Below, piece after piece: positions 43,458 to 52,324 of a DNA stretch of 64,000 nucleotides; positions within the stretch are counted from its first letter, which is position 1, and every line of letters begins with the position of its first letter. A program made the position numbers and the translations under genes. The stretch comes from RUG13091 sp045113315 (GTDB taxonomy: Bacteria > Bacillota_I > Bacilli_A > RFN20 > CAG-826): contig JBGUIX010000003.1 in NCBI GenBank assembly GCA_045113315.1, positions 1-64,000 on the forward strand. The letters are read 5' to 3'. Under the pieces are notes generated by a model, which was not told the DNA's origin, did not search any database, and saw only the letters and a program-made list of their open reading frames with translations.

Positions 43458-44552
43458 TCAATCAATTTTAATCATATTAATTTTGCCGGCTTGCGTAAGC
43501 TCACTATATAAATCCAACCCGATAAGTTTAGCAAGTTTTAATTTATATGAATTGGTTTCTTTATAACAATAAATGTCATATTCTTTATAACGATTTTCAA
43601 AAAGAGGCTTTAAAAGAGAGATATCTGACATATCCAAAGAGTGTCCGTAAATCGCTACGACTGAATCTTCAGACATTTTGCACAAAACATTTTCGTTATA
43701 TTTATAGTTACATTCTTTGTATATTCGTCTAAATCTTTTAAAAAACTTGATGAAGTCCGAATCCTCTTTGAATGACTGACCATAAATCATTGATGGTTCT
43801 ACGCCTATAACGATATTGGATGATATTGAACCATGTACATATGCAATATCAGAGTCACTTATTTTATAAATTGTTTGAGCTGTTTTGCTGTAATTAAAAG
43901 AAACAATCGTTTTGACTTGATCATCACGCAAGGCAGCAGGACCAATTGAATGTCCTTTAGTGGCGAGTTCGATATACTGCTTTAGTTCTTTTTCCATGTT
44001 GAGCAATCGTTGATCAAGCTCATCAAGTAATTTTGCTAAAACATATTCTTTTGTTGCATTAACAGGAGCTGCGTTAATAAATACTTTAAAAAATACTTCT
44101 TTTATATCTCCGTAAGAGTCCAAGCCAGCAAACGACATTTTAAAATCTTTCTCTGATGAAATAACAATTTTTCTATCAAGAGGGTTCGCTAAACAGAGAA
44201 TTAAAAAGATGTTGTTTGGAAGAGCGGAAACGTCACAAATCTTCCATTCAAACCATCTATGAAATGGATTTCCATAAATATCATATTCCGTTTCAGAAAA
44301 ACTCGAATCGATATTACTTTTATTATTGAAACAATAATCTAAAAATTGTAGGTATTGACATAGTATTTTTTCAAATCCATTCCATTCTTTGTTCACAATA
44401 AAACCTTTGTAAGAAGCTGATAAAAAGAATGAAATTAGAGGGTTTTGGATGCCTTTGTTTCCTTCGTATTCTAAAAAATCATCAAAGGATGTTTTATAAT
44501 CACACCCTAAATCAAATCCGTTTCCAACAACTAATAAATCGTATTTTTTCAT
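43458..44552 (-). CDS. abiH: AbiH-family abortive infection protein
   Basis: 364 residues. The N terminus KKYDLLVVGNGFDLGCDYKT followed by SFDDFLEY is the AbiH hallmark (a Rossmann-like GNGFDL motif), and later VSFNYSKTAQTIY, YVHGS and IYGHSLDMSD match the family's SIR2-like pattern. AbiH blocks phage growth by an unknown mechanism. The gene forms a single-gene unit flanked by R2 (3') and R1 (5'). No strong RBS is visible; TTGTTT-17-TAAATA lies upstream at the R1 edge. Confidence 0.85.
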   Translation of the reverse strand: MKKYDLLVVGNGFDLGCDYKTSFDDFLEYEGNKGIQNPLISFFLSASYKGFIVNKEWNGFEKILCQYLQFLDYCFNNKSNIDSSFSETEYDIYGNPFHRWFEWKICDVSALPNNIFLILCLANPLDRKIVISSEKDFKMSFAGLDSYGDIKEVFFKVFINAAPVNATKEYVLAKLLDELDQRLLNMEKELKQYIELATKGHSIGPAALRDDQVKTIVSFNYSKTAQTIYKISDSDIAYVHGSISSNIVIGVEPSMIYGQSFKEDSDFIKFFKRFRRIYKECNYKYNENVLCKMSEDSVVAIYGHSLDMSDISLLKPLFENRYKEYDIYCYKETNSYKLKLAKLIGLDLYSELTQAGKINMIKID

Positions 44553-44610
44553 ATTTCAAAATCTTTCAGTTAATATTTTATCACTGACATGTATTTAGAT
44601 ATAACTAAAT

Positions 44611-44795
44611 ATCAAAACAACTTGCGCTTCTCTCTTTTTTGATGGATTTATATCGAATAAGAATCAGGCACTACCATGCATAATAAAGACAAGATTATCT
44701 TTGATAAGAAACTTCCATACGAATATAACATCTATCTTTATATCTTAGATGAATTATGCGATAAGGATATTATCACCAGCGAGTGTTTGGTAGCC
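44611..44795 (+). repeat. R1 repeat, copy with partial hairpin
   Basis: Edge ATCAAAACAACTTG, TTGATGGATTTATA, the first 33 codons of the small ORF, then a direct jump to CAGCGAGTGTTTGG, the left arm of the hairpin. The right arm is lost or degenerate. Confidence 0.75.
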
Positions 44796-44879
44796 ACAAA
44801 GCAAATGCAAACCAGTGAAACCTTTGTGAATATGTTTATTTGCTTAGATTTTGTTTCGATTCAAATTCTAACTTTTTAA
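44676..44879 (+). pseudogene. R1 small ORF with replaced C terminus
   Basis: 67 codons; the first 33 match the intact R1 protein (start MHNKDKIIFDKKLPYEYNIY), the rest (from SECLVATK) is read from hairpin and flanking sequence, so it is probably non-functional. Confidence 0.5.
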
Positions 44880-44893
44880 AAGATATTGAACTC

Positions 44894-46240
44894 TTACACA
44901 AGGAACAATTCTAGAAGTACATTAGATATCAATTGATCATCTATTCCCCATCTCTTCAAATACATAGCATAGGTTGCACATGTTAAATAAGCGAAACATG
45001 ATGCAATAAATGAATTGGTTTCTGCTCTTTTATCGCCGTGATCTGTCCAATTTCTAATTTGCGCACACGTACTAGCAATTTCGGATATTTCCTTTTTTTC
45101 TAACCCGAATTCCTTTTTAACGATTGACAAATATTCGTCATATTCTTTCAGTGCTTTTTTAATCTTTGTCTCTAACGATACGTGATTCAATTGATTAATT
45201 AAATAATCCACAGTATCTCGCGTTTTTTTATTCTCACGCTCCTTTAAAGGAAGGAGTGTTTCAGTTATCAAATCAATGGTTTTTTGAGTAGATGTCCTAT
45301 GATTTATCTTTTCTCCATAAATAAGGCGATAAGTTGATTCGAAAAATGATGATATGGTAGCTATTTTTTTAAAATCAATCCATTTTCGTGATTCAGACGA
45401 GTTTTCCAAATGTTTTGTGGTTACGTTTCCATCAACAAAATCATCAACAATCTTTTGAAAGCATTTATTAATTATGTTCCATCTAATAAAACCGTATTTT
45501 CTAATAGAATTCACATCTTCTTTTTCTTCCACATAATCAATTGATTTATGATAGTAAATATCATATTGCAAATTATTCGAATAATAACGAATATAATCTG
45601 GAACAATGTTGTTTCTTAAAAATAAAAGTGAAATAATCTTATAAAAAATTTCAATCAAAGAGAACATTTCATCTTCAGTTAGGTTTTCATCGCATTCTAT
45701 ATGAATTTCAGGGATAAAATCAAAATTAATCCCTTGAGTTCTAATATTTGGACAAGGGAAAGCCGTGAATTTTTTTCCTTTATATATAAATTCGGCTTTG
45801 TCCGATAAAACTCTTGATTCATATACAACATCGGCGATTTTATCCTCTTGTTTAAAGGTTAAGTTATATTGTGGAAATAGATATAAAAATTTATGAAACT
45901 GTTTTGAACCAAGCACAAGAATATTCCTATTGCAAGTTTCCCTTTTAATAACTACGTGTTTCAAAACGTTAATTTTAAGAATTATTTTTTCAGTATCGAA
46001 ACTGCCGTGGTAACCATATCCTATGGAATCAATATAAAAAACAACATCTCTATTTAAATCAAACGAATGTCCTTCAAGTCTATTTGTTGGTATTTCTTTT
46101 TTTGTCAAACTGTATGTACCGTTAGACAATTTATCCCATAAGAGAATTTTAGCTTCTCCATTGACGCAATAAAGTTCCATTGTTTGGCCATCGAAAGAAA
46201 AATAGCATTCCGAGTTTAGAAAGAAGACACTTCCATTCAT
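44894..46240 (-). CDS. ApeA-like HEPN-domain protein
   Basis: 448 residues. The N-terminal half is beta-rich (like the ApeA N-terminal sensor region) and the C-terminal helical domain has the HEPN element RNWTDH (Arg396-x4-His401) after a long helix. ApeA proteins are single-protein defence RNases activated by phage structures. The match rests on architecture and the HEPN motif, so the name is tentative. It is encoded 18 bases after a 237-residue partner. Confidence 0.6.
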   Translation of the reverse strand: MNGSVFFLNSECYFSFDGQTMELYCVNGEAKILLWDKLSNGTYSLTKKEIPTNRLEGHSFDLNRDVVFYIDSIGYGYHGSFDTEKIILKINVLKHVVIKRETCNRNILVLGSKQFHKFLYLFPQYNLTFKQEDKIADVVYESRVLSDKAEFIYKGKKFTAFPCPNIRTQGINFDFIPEIHIECDENLTEDEMFSLIEIFYKIISLLFLRNNIVPDYIRYYSNNLQYDIYYHKSIDYVEEKEDVNSIRKYGFIRWNIINKCFQKIVDDFVDGNVTTKHLENSSESRKWIDFKKIATISSFFESTYRLIYGEKINHRTSTQKTIDLITETLLPLKERENKKTRDTVDYLINQLNHVSLETKIKKALKEYDEYLSIVKKEFGLEKKEISEIASTCAQIRNWTDHGDKRAETNSFIASCFAYLTCATYAMYLKRWGIDDQLISNVLLELFLV

Positions 46241-46257
46241 TTAATTAATAATCTCCA

Positions 46258-46971
46258 TTATTCTTTATAGTGCCCTGTTTCGTCGGTTTTGTTTTTAATG
46301 TTTTTAACCAACATTAAAATAATGTCTCTTAAAAAACCTGATGCTTCTTTTAATACTCCTTGAACAATTTTATCCTCCAATTTATCTATTGTTTCAAGAC
46401 CTTTTACAATGTTGTTTATTAACTCTAAAAACGATGAAATGTTTTTTATGGGATTATATCGGTACTTGGTTTCATCTTCTATGGTTTCTAGCATTTGGCT
46501 AACGCTGATAGATTGCTCTATGGTTGCCTTTTGTTCAACATTTAAAACAAGAGTTCCTATATTAGCAAAAGAATTATCGTTAAATCTTTGAGCAATGTTC
46601 GCATTTTGATTAATTGAATTTCTAACGGGATTGTTTGGAATATATGGCTCGTATTCGCAAATAGTCGTAACTACGTTTTCAGAAAACAATTTATTCTGGC
46701 TAAATATCGATGTTTTAATTTGATAAAGATTTAATAATTTATCCACCAGAATCGTACCAATTTCAATTACTTTTTTTGATGCGAAATAGATTTTTCTTTC
46801 ATCGGCTTCAATGTGACCAGAAACATATAAATCCGGTTTTGTTCCGTTGCAAATTCTAAAATCCGTGATGATTATTCCGTTTGACTCAAGATTTTTAATA
46901 TTTTTGCGTTCTTGAAAAGAATCAATAACATTATCTTTGATGCCACCGATTGTTTTAATTAATCCTGCCAT
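46258..46971 (-). CDS. Unknown protein encoded with the ApeA-like HEPN protein
   Basis: 237 residues, soluble; an N-terminal beta region (about 30-110), an Asn/Gln-rich middle, and C-terminal helices. No family recognised. A GAAGGA RBS lies 9 bases before the ATG. Being first in a two-gene operon with a HEPN protein, it may be its sensor, inhibitor or second effector subunit. Confidence 0.55.
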   Translation of the reverse strand: MAGLIKTIGGIKDNVIDSFQERKNIKNLESNGIIITDFRICNGTKPDLYVSGHIEADERKIYFASKKVIEIGTILVDKLLNLYQIKTSIFSQNKLFSENVVTTICEYEPYIPNNPVRNSINQNANIAQRFNDNSFANIGTLVLNVEQKATIEQSISVSQMLETIEDETKYRYNPIKNISSFLELINNIVKGLETIDKLEDKIVQGVLKEASGFLRDIILMLVKNIKNKTDETGHYKE

Positions 46972-47192
46972 AACAATTATTCCTTCTTTTTTATTTTGCT
47001 CCTATATCATACTTTGTTGATTCGTTTGTGTCTATTTAGTGAAATTGTTTGAGTTTTGTTTTCTTAAAGAATTAATTGCCACAGAAAACAGATGCTGTCA
47101 TGTATAGTAATCATAAATTTATATTGCTTAGAAATCTTCCTTAAAAATATCTTTATATCTTGGGAAAATATACAATAGATTTAACTGCAAAA

Positions 47193-47723
47193 TTAACTAT
47201 CTTGAACAAACATTTCACTATGATCCAAATTCATATATTGCTGAATAGTTCTTTTAGACTTAGCGACATAAACACGTCCTGATGAATCTTCAATAAAAAC
47301 CTTTAGTTTTCGCGAAGTTCTTTTAATGTTTTGGGCTTCACTTTTGATAGTTTTCACAAATTCAGAAATTTGTAAATCATATTTAGTGGAACCCTCAACT
47401 TCAAGTACTTGTTGGCTGGATTTTGCTAAATTGCACGCAATAATTTTATAAGTTTTACTAAAATATAAGCCATACGATTGTAATACAATTTTCCTATTCC
47501 CGATATTTACGACAGTAATTGATAAGAACTTAGGATATAATATTTGTCCTGCCTTCCCGATAACATGATATGGATATATGATTGTTTCTGCTGTTTTTAT
47601 TTTTACCTTCTTTTTGTTGCTGTACTTAGTCTGCCAAAGCGCAACAACAACTGCAGAAAATGTTGCTATTGCAGAAACTGCCGCAATTATAATTTTAATT
47701 ATTTCAAATTGATCGTTGTTCAT
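47193..47723 (-). CDS. Single-span membrane protein (unknown)
   Basis: 176 residues. An N-terminal hydrophobic helix (about 9-30) then a beta-rich domain with FLSITVVNIGNRKIVLQS and a basic tail. The design resembles the protein at 36224-36760 though sequences differ. AAGGT precedes the ATG by 8 bases. It is the last gene before the exopolysaccharide locus and marks the island's right end. Confidence 0.6.
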   Translation of the reverse strand: MNNDQFEIIKIIIAAVSAIATFSAVVVALWQTKYSNKKKVKIKTAETIIYPYHVIGKAGQILYPKFLSITVVNIGNRKIVLQSYGLYFSKTYKIIACNLAKSSQQVLEVEGSTKYDLQISEFVKTIKSEAQNIKRTSRKLKVFIEDSSGRVYVAKSKRTIQQYMNLDHSEMFVQDS

Positions 47724-47730
47724 ATTGTAG

Positions 47731-48477
47731 TTACCTTACATTCTTATATTTCTTTTTGCCGTAAAATGCCCATCTAATTACATAGAACCAGCTCTTAAAC
47801 CAGTTAATACCTTGGGTTTTGTGATAAACCTTATGCATATAGCCAATTAATTTAAGCTTATTAGAAGATTTACTTCCATCCATTATGTTGTATGTAGCCA
47901 AAACAGTTGGATTGCCATGAGCAATAATTCCTTTTCTTAAAATATTAAGCCAAAAGACATAATCTTCTGGTCTATCGATGTCTTCAGGAAAGAAAACTTC
48001 TCCAATAACACTTCTATCGTACATAGTGGTTAAGCAAGAAAGAGGATTTCCTTTTAATGCTTTTTTATAATCAACTTCATCGGGCACAAAGAAGTCCGTA
48101 CACGTATGTTTAGCTTTTCTCCTATATCCAGCAGATATAAGCGGTCCATGTTCTTTTATAAACTCTAATTGACACTCTAAATAATTAGGGTCGAGAAGAT
48201 CATCAGAATCTAAAAATGTAATATATCTACCACTAGCGTGTTTTAATCCGATATTTCTAGCAACAGCGGTGCCGCCATTTTTTGGTGTTTGCAAAACCGT
48301 TACTCTTGAATCACCTTTGGTTAGCTCTTTAATATATTGAAACGAATCATCCGGAGAGCAATCATCCACTACTATCCATTCCCAATCAGAAAAAGACTGA
48401 GCAAGAACACTCTTATATGTTTCTTCAATAGTGTTTCTACATTTATATGCAGGAGTAATAATGTTGACCAATGCCAT
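47731..48477 (-). CDS. Family 2 glycosyltransferase
   Basis: 248 residues. GT2 (GT-A fold): NIITPAYKCRNTIEETYKSV, WIVVDDCSPDDS, and YITFLDSDDLLDPNYL with the metal-binding DSD. The ATG at 48477 is chosen because conserved strand 1 follows directly; an in-frame GTG lies 12 bases upstream. It is probably involved in capsule or exopolysaccharide repeat-unit assembly. Confidence 0.85.
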   Translation of the reverse strand: MALVNIITPAYKCRNTIEETYKSVLAQSFSDWEWIVVDDCSPDDSFQYIKELTKGDSRVTVLQTPKNGGTAVARNIGLKHASGRYITFLDSDDLLDPNYLECQLEFIKEHGPLISAGYRRKAKHTCTDFFVPDEVDYKKALKGNPLSCLTTMYDRSVIGEVFFPEDIDRPEDYVFWLNILRKGIIAHGNPTVLATYNIMDGSKSSNKLKLIGYMHKVYHKTQGINWFKSWFYVIRWAFYGKKKYKNVR

Positions 48478-48728
48478 AGATATTGTCACTATTCTTTTTT
48501 AAATATAATACTTGATAGGTATCTTAAAGTCTATTTAAAATAGACACGTTTTTATTGCATAAATTTTAAATCGTCATCATGAAGTCCGAGGCAGACACCA
48601 AAAAAGAAAAATTTAGATAACTAATAAATCATTTCCCATCATTAATGAATCTCAATATTTGGATTTGTCTCTATAAAACGCAACGCAGAATAACGAAATA
48701 CATCTTTGTTTTATTCTAAAAGATTTAT

Positions 48729-50411
48729 TTAACCATAAAAAATATCATTTATCTTTTGTAAACTTACGTAAGAAACGCCTATCTCAAGAAGATAGTTTAC
48801 TATTTTTTCCCTTAATGTCTCACCATTGAATCTATTGAGATAATTGGTGAACGAAATTTTAATACTATTTATGGTTCTATCCGCATTGATAAGACCAAAA
48901 TTTGAAAATAAATAGTCTTTATATATAATCTCATCTTCACATCCTAAAATGCCCAGCAAAAGAAAAGAGACTAGCCCAGTTCTATCAGTGCCTATGGAAC
49001 AGTGAATTATCATGGGGTAACTTTCTTTGCATGATAATGTGTTTTCAAAAATGTCTTTAATTATTTTTTCGTTATTGTTGATTTCGGGGAGATTTAAACC
49101 AGAATCCATCAAATAAGGACAATAAGAAGCGTTAGGAATAACGGATTCGGTGTACTTGCCTCTTTCGCCTTGATTTAATCTTAAGTCAACTTCTGTTTTA
49201 ATTCCAAAACCATCACCGAGTGAAAAAAGTCCTCTTTCATCCACAAGGAGTTCGACTTGACTTGTATAACTTTTGTTTAATGCAGCTGTTCTGAAAAGTA
49301 GATTTTGAGCAATCACAGCCCCATTAATATTTCTTTTGCCGCCAATATCTCTACAATTTGTCACTCCGCCTATGTCCAAATTCCTGCAAATATCTGAAAC
49401 AACTTCAACTTTTAACACACATGACAACAGACCATCGACAATGCTAAAAATAATATATTGTCTTTGTATTTCTAAATTAAAAAGTTTCGCAATATCAAGA
49501 TTATAATTAAACTCATATTCAAAATAATGAAAATTCAATTCAAACAAAGAAATCTTAGAGTTCTCTTTTATATCAGCTGAAAAAGATAAAATATAAGGCA
49601 CTGGTTTCGAGAGTTCTGTGTCACCCTTACAATAATTTTCAATATCAAGACGATCAGATTTAAGGAAGTTTGATTGCAGTTCCGTATGGAAATCATATTC
49701 ATTATTGCCACTTAGTTCTATTTTATCTTCAACAATATTTAAAAACATGTTTTCAATTTTGCCACAATAATAAAATGAAATGTTGTACTCTCCAATTACG
49801 GAAAAGTTAATATTTTCAATATTAGTTATACAATAATGAGGTAGAATAAAACGCTCAACAACAATTCCGCTACAACAAATGGAAATAACAATATTGGGAA
49901 TTGAATTTATATATTCTTGTTTAGAGATAGAATCAAATTCAAATTTAATAGAATCAAAAACGGCGCGAGTTGGTTTGTTTCGCTTAATTGAACCATCAGA
50001 CATTACAAAAGCATCAATCAAATCGCCATTAATTGACTCAACGAAATATTTGATGCTTTTCATGGGTTCGCAAGTAGTTGTGTAAGCTAAAAAACTAGTT
50101 TTGTTTTGACCGATCATCCAGTATCCTTCGGAATCTAATGCGGGTAATCCGGAAGCAACAGTGAATTGCGTAACCACATCATTAATCACCCAAAAGCCAT
50201 CGCTATTAATATAAGGGGTAGTTTCAAAAATTGGTTTCTCGTCATCCCCTGGATTGTCATCTTCTGGTGTTACTTGATTATCATCCGATTGAACAAAATG
50301 ATCACTTAAATCATTATCAGGCAACGAAAAACCATACAAGGATGTATCACAAGCAGACAAAAGAAACAAAAATATGCCACAAAAAATAGAAATTGCCTTT
50401 ATTTTTTTCAC
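48729..50411 (-). CDS. Lipoprotein with C-terminal protein-tyrosine-phosphatase domain
   Basis: 560 residues. A GTG start gives a lipoprotein signal with lipobox LLSAC, then an acidic linker (DDNPGDDEKP), several beta-rich segments, and a Y_phosphatase3-type domain (about 340-560) with LLFRTAALN, EVDLRLNQGE and the active-site loop HCSIGTDRTG (Cys-x5-Arg). The enzyme would act outside the membrane, unlike the cytoplasmic phosphatases usual in capsule regulation. TATAAT ends 6 bases before the GTG. It lies just downstream of the exopolysaccharide operon. Confidence 0.78.
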   Translation of the reverse strand: MKKIKAISIFCGIFLFLLSACDTSLYGFSLPDNDLSDHFVQSDDNQVTPEDDNPGDDEKPIFETTPYINSDGFWVINDVVTQFTVASGLPALDSEGYWMIGQNKTSFLAYTTTCEPMKSIKYFVESINGDLIDAFVMSDGSIKRNKPTRAVFDSIKFEFDSISKQEYINSIPNIVISICCSGIVVERFILPHYCITNIENINFSVIGEYNISFYYCGKIENMFLNIVEDKIELSGNNEYDFHTELQSNFLKSDRLDIENYCKGDTELSKPVPYILSFSADIKENSKISLFELNFHYFEYEFNYNLDIAKLFNLEIQRQYIIFSIVDGLLSCVLKVEVVSDICRNLDIGGVTNCRDIGGKRNINGAVIAQNLLFRTAALNKSYTSQVELLVDERGLFSLGDGFGIKTEVDLRLNQGERGKYTESVIPNASYCPYLMDSGLNLPEINNNEKIIKDIFENTLSCKESYPMIIHCSIGTDRTGLVSFLLLGILGCEDEIIYKDYLFSNFGLINADRTINSIKISFTNYLNRFNGETLREKIVNYLLEIGVSYVSLQKINDIFYG

Positions 50412-50459
50412 AATGTAATTATATTACTTTTACAATATGTATTAAAGATAATGAGAGAA

Positions 50460-51086
50460 TCAGCACTCTTCACTCCAATATATATTATTTTTAATCAATT
50501 TTGCAGGATTGCCTCCATAAACACAACCACTTTCTTCAAATTTCCTAGTCACAATCGAACCGTACGCAATAACGCAATTATCAGGAATAACAGATCCTTT
50601 CAATATAGAAACCTTTTGGCATAACCAAACATTATCACCAATAGTCACATCTTTAGCACAATTAAGGCGTTTGTGTTCTAAATTGTATATTGAGTGAGAG
50701 TCAGACGTTCTTATGCAAACATTAGAAGAAGATAGAAGGTTGTTTCCTATGGTTAAACTTGTACCTTCTAGACAGCATATTTCTGTTTTGCCACAGAAAC
50801 TTGCATTCTCGCCAATTGTAATGATATTGTTATCGCCCTCAATACAAAAAACAACATTTTTGAATTTTGAATTTTTGCTTATTCTTATAACATTATTTGA
50901 ACCAGAGAATAAGAAGGTGCATTTATAAAATAAAGAATCTTCAGCAATTATTTGATTAAAACGACCTTTGTATCTAAATTTACACATCCAAAAGCCTGAG
51001 TTTTTGTAGGAAATAATATTATGCTTGCCACGATGTTTTAATACGCGGAGAAATACCTTTGAGAGCCTTTTTAATTTCGCATTCAT
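50460..51086 (-). CDS. Left-handed beta-helix acyltransferase
   Basis: 208 residues with hexapeptide repeats along most of its length (for example IGENASFCGKTEIC and IGDNVWLCQKVSILKGSVIP) and the C-terminal ending VYGGNPAKLIKNN. It belongs to the WbbJ/maltose O-acetyltransferase type and should acetylate a sugar of the exopolysaccharide or its precursor. It lies 14 bases after the preceding gene of the operon. Confidence 0.82.
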   Translation of the reverse strand: MNAKLKRLSKVFLRVLKHRGKHNIISYKNSGFWMCKFRYKGRFNQIIAEDSLFYKCTFLFSGSNNVIRISKNSKFKNVVFCIEGDNNIITIGENASFCGKTEICCLEGTSLTIGNNLLSSSNVCIRTSDSHSIYNLEHKRLNCAKDVTIGDNVWLCQKVSILKGSVIPDNCVIAYGSIVTRKFEESGCVYGGNPAKLIKNNIYWSEEC

Positions 51087-51100
51087 AATTGATAATCCAA

Positions 51101-52324
51101 TTATATATTAATTTCATATAAATGTTCTTCATAATTGTGAACCTCTTCTTTTTTGGGTTTAAAAATCAAACCAATCACAATTGAAGCAACGAGAATTAAA
51201 AGACCGACAATTAAAGTTATTAATTGGGTTTCTAACGTCCAAATGCAAGAAATAATATTATTTTTAAATAAAACAAATCCCAACAGCCAATATAATATTA
51301 AAGAAATCAAAATAGTAGCGGGTAAATCTTTAATTGCATTTAAGAAATTATTTTTCTTTTTTACAAATAAAACAACATTTAACAACAATGAAGCTACAAC
51401 GGAAAGAAGAACAAATAGAATGCTTGTACTTGATAAAGTGTATCCACCATTTTCAACTAAGAATGAGTATTTGCTTTGTAGACGAGACTCAATATTTTCG
51501 TATTTTGTTGGCAAGTCTTTTGCGTCATCGACAAATGTTGAAAGATAAGCATTTTTTTTATCTAAAAACTTATTCATGAAGAAAATTTTTGTGGTATAGA
51601 ACAAATCTTGAAAGTAATCATCGCCTATTACGCAAGCATATGTAGATTGTCCTGTGTATGTTTCCATATCCCATGCATTTTTTGATGGAACAACTATAAA
51701 ATCTGTCAACGATAAAGAAGAAAATATGATATCAGAACTAGGGTGAACTATTCCATCAAACGCAATCTCAGTAGTTTTGCTGTCAAAAACTTTAATTGCT
51801 GATTCCTTCGATTTTATTTTGCTATATAAAGATTCAGAAATATAAAAGCCTTCCTTACCATTGAAGGATATACTTTTTCCATCAAATGAGGTGTAGGTCA
51901 AGCCAAATGCTTTTATCGCACTAGGTGTTGGCGTGGCGAGAACACCACATTGAATGTAATTGCTTTCCCTGTCCCTGATTGCAGTTTGACCATTCGAATC
52001 AGGATTAAATATGAAACCAAAATTATAGTTGTTTGTTTCAAAAACGGACCAAGCGGAAGTCATAGAATATAGCCAAGGTTTAATATCTCCCCCAAGCCAA
52101 TTTTTTCTGCTCTCAATCGGTCTCACAGTCCAAAAAGACTTATGTGAAATATTAGTTTTGTTATTTTCTTTGATGTCAGCAATCAAACAATCGTAATCAT
52201 TGTTTGATGACAGTGAAGCACAAGCCGAAGTGGAAACAACAACAGAAAAAGAAAAAGAAAGCGTCGATAAAAACAATGCCATTCTAATCAATAATTGTTT
52301 AAAGGCGAACGTCTTCTCTCTCAT
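51101..52324 (-). CDS. Membrane protein with large extracytoplasmic domain (unknown)
   Basis: 407 residues. One N-terminal helix (about 12-35), a large outside domain (about 40-295), and three C-terminal helices. The layout with one leading and three trailing helices recalls FtsX/MacB permeases, but no ATPase gene is near and sequence support is weak. It overlaps the polymerase gene by one base, so it belongs to the exopolysaccharide operon. Confidence 0.65.
   Translation of the reverse strand: MREKTFAFKQLLIRMALFLSTLSFSFSVVVSTSACASLSSNNDYDCLIADIKENNKTNISHKSFWTVRPIESRKNWLGGDIKPWLYSMTSAWSVFETNNYNFGFIFNPDSNGQTAIRDRESNYIQCGVLATPTPSAIKAFGLTYTSFDGKSISFNGKEGFYISESLYSKIKSKESAIKVFDSKTTEIAFDGIVHPSSDIIFSSLSLTDFIVVPSKNAWDMETYTGQSTYACVIGDDYFQDLFYTTKIFFMNKFLDKKNAYLSTFVDDAKDLPTKYENIESRLQSKYSFLVENGGYTLSSTSILFVLLSVVASLLLNVVLFVKKKNNFLNAIKDLPATILISLILYWLLGFVLFKNNIISCIWTLETQLITLIVGLLILVASIVIGLIFKPKKEEVHNYEEHLYEINI

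Noticed and set aside
43384..43465. Upstream part of the 89-codon leftward frame before the RecD gene
   Set aside because: This portion is R2 repeat sequence read by chance; only the part after 43383 looks coding.
51101..52324. FtsX/MacB-type permease
   Set aside because: Only the helix layout agrees; no ATPase partner gene and no family motif were found, so it is left as unknown.
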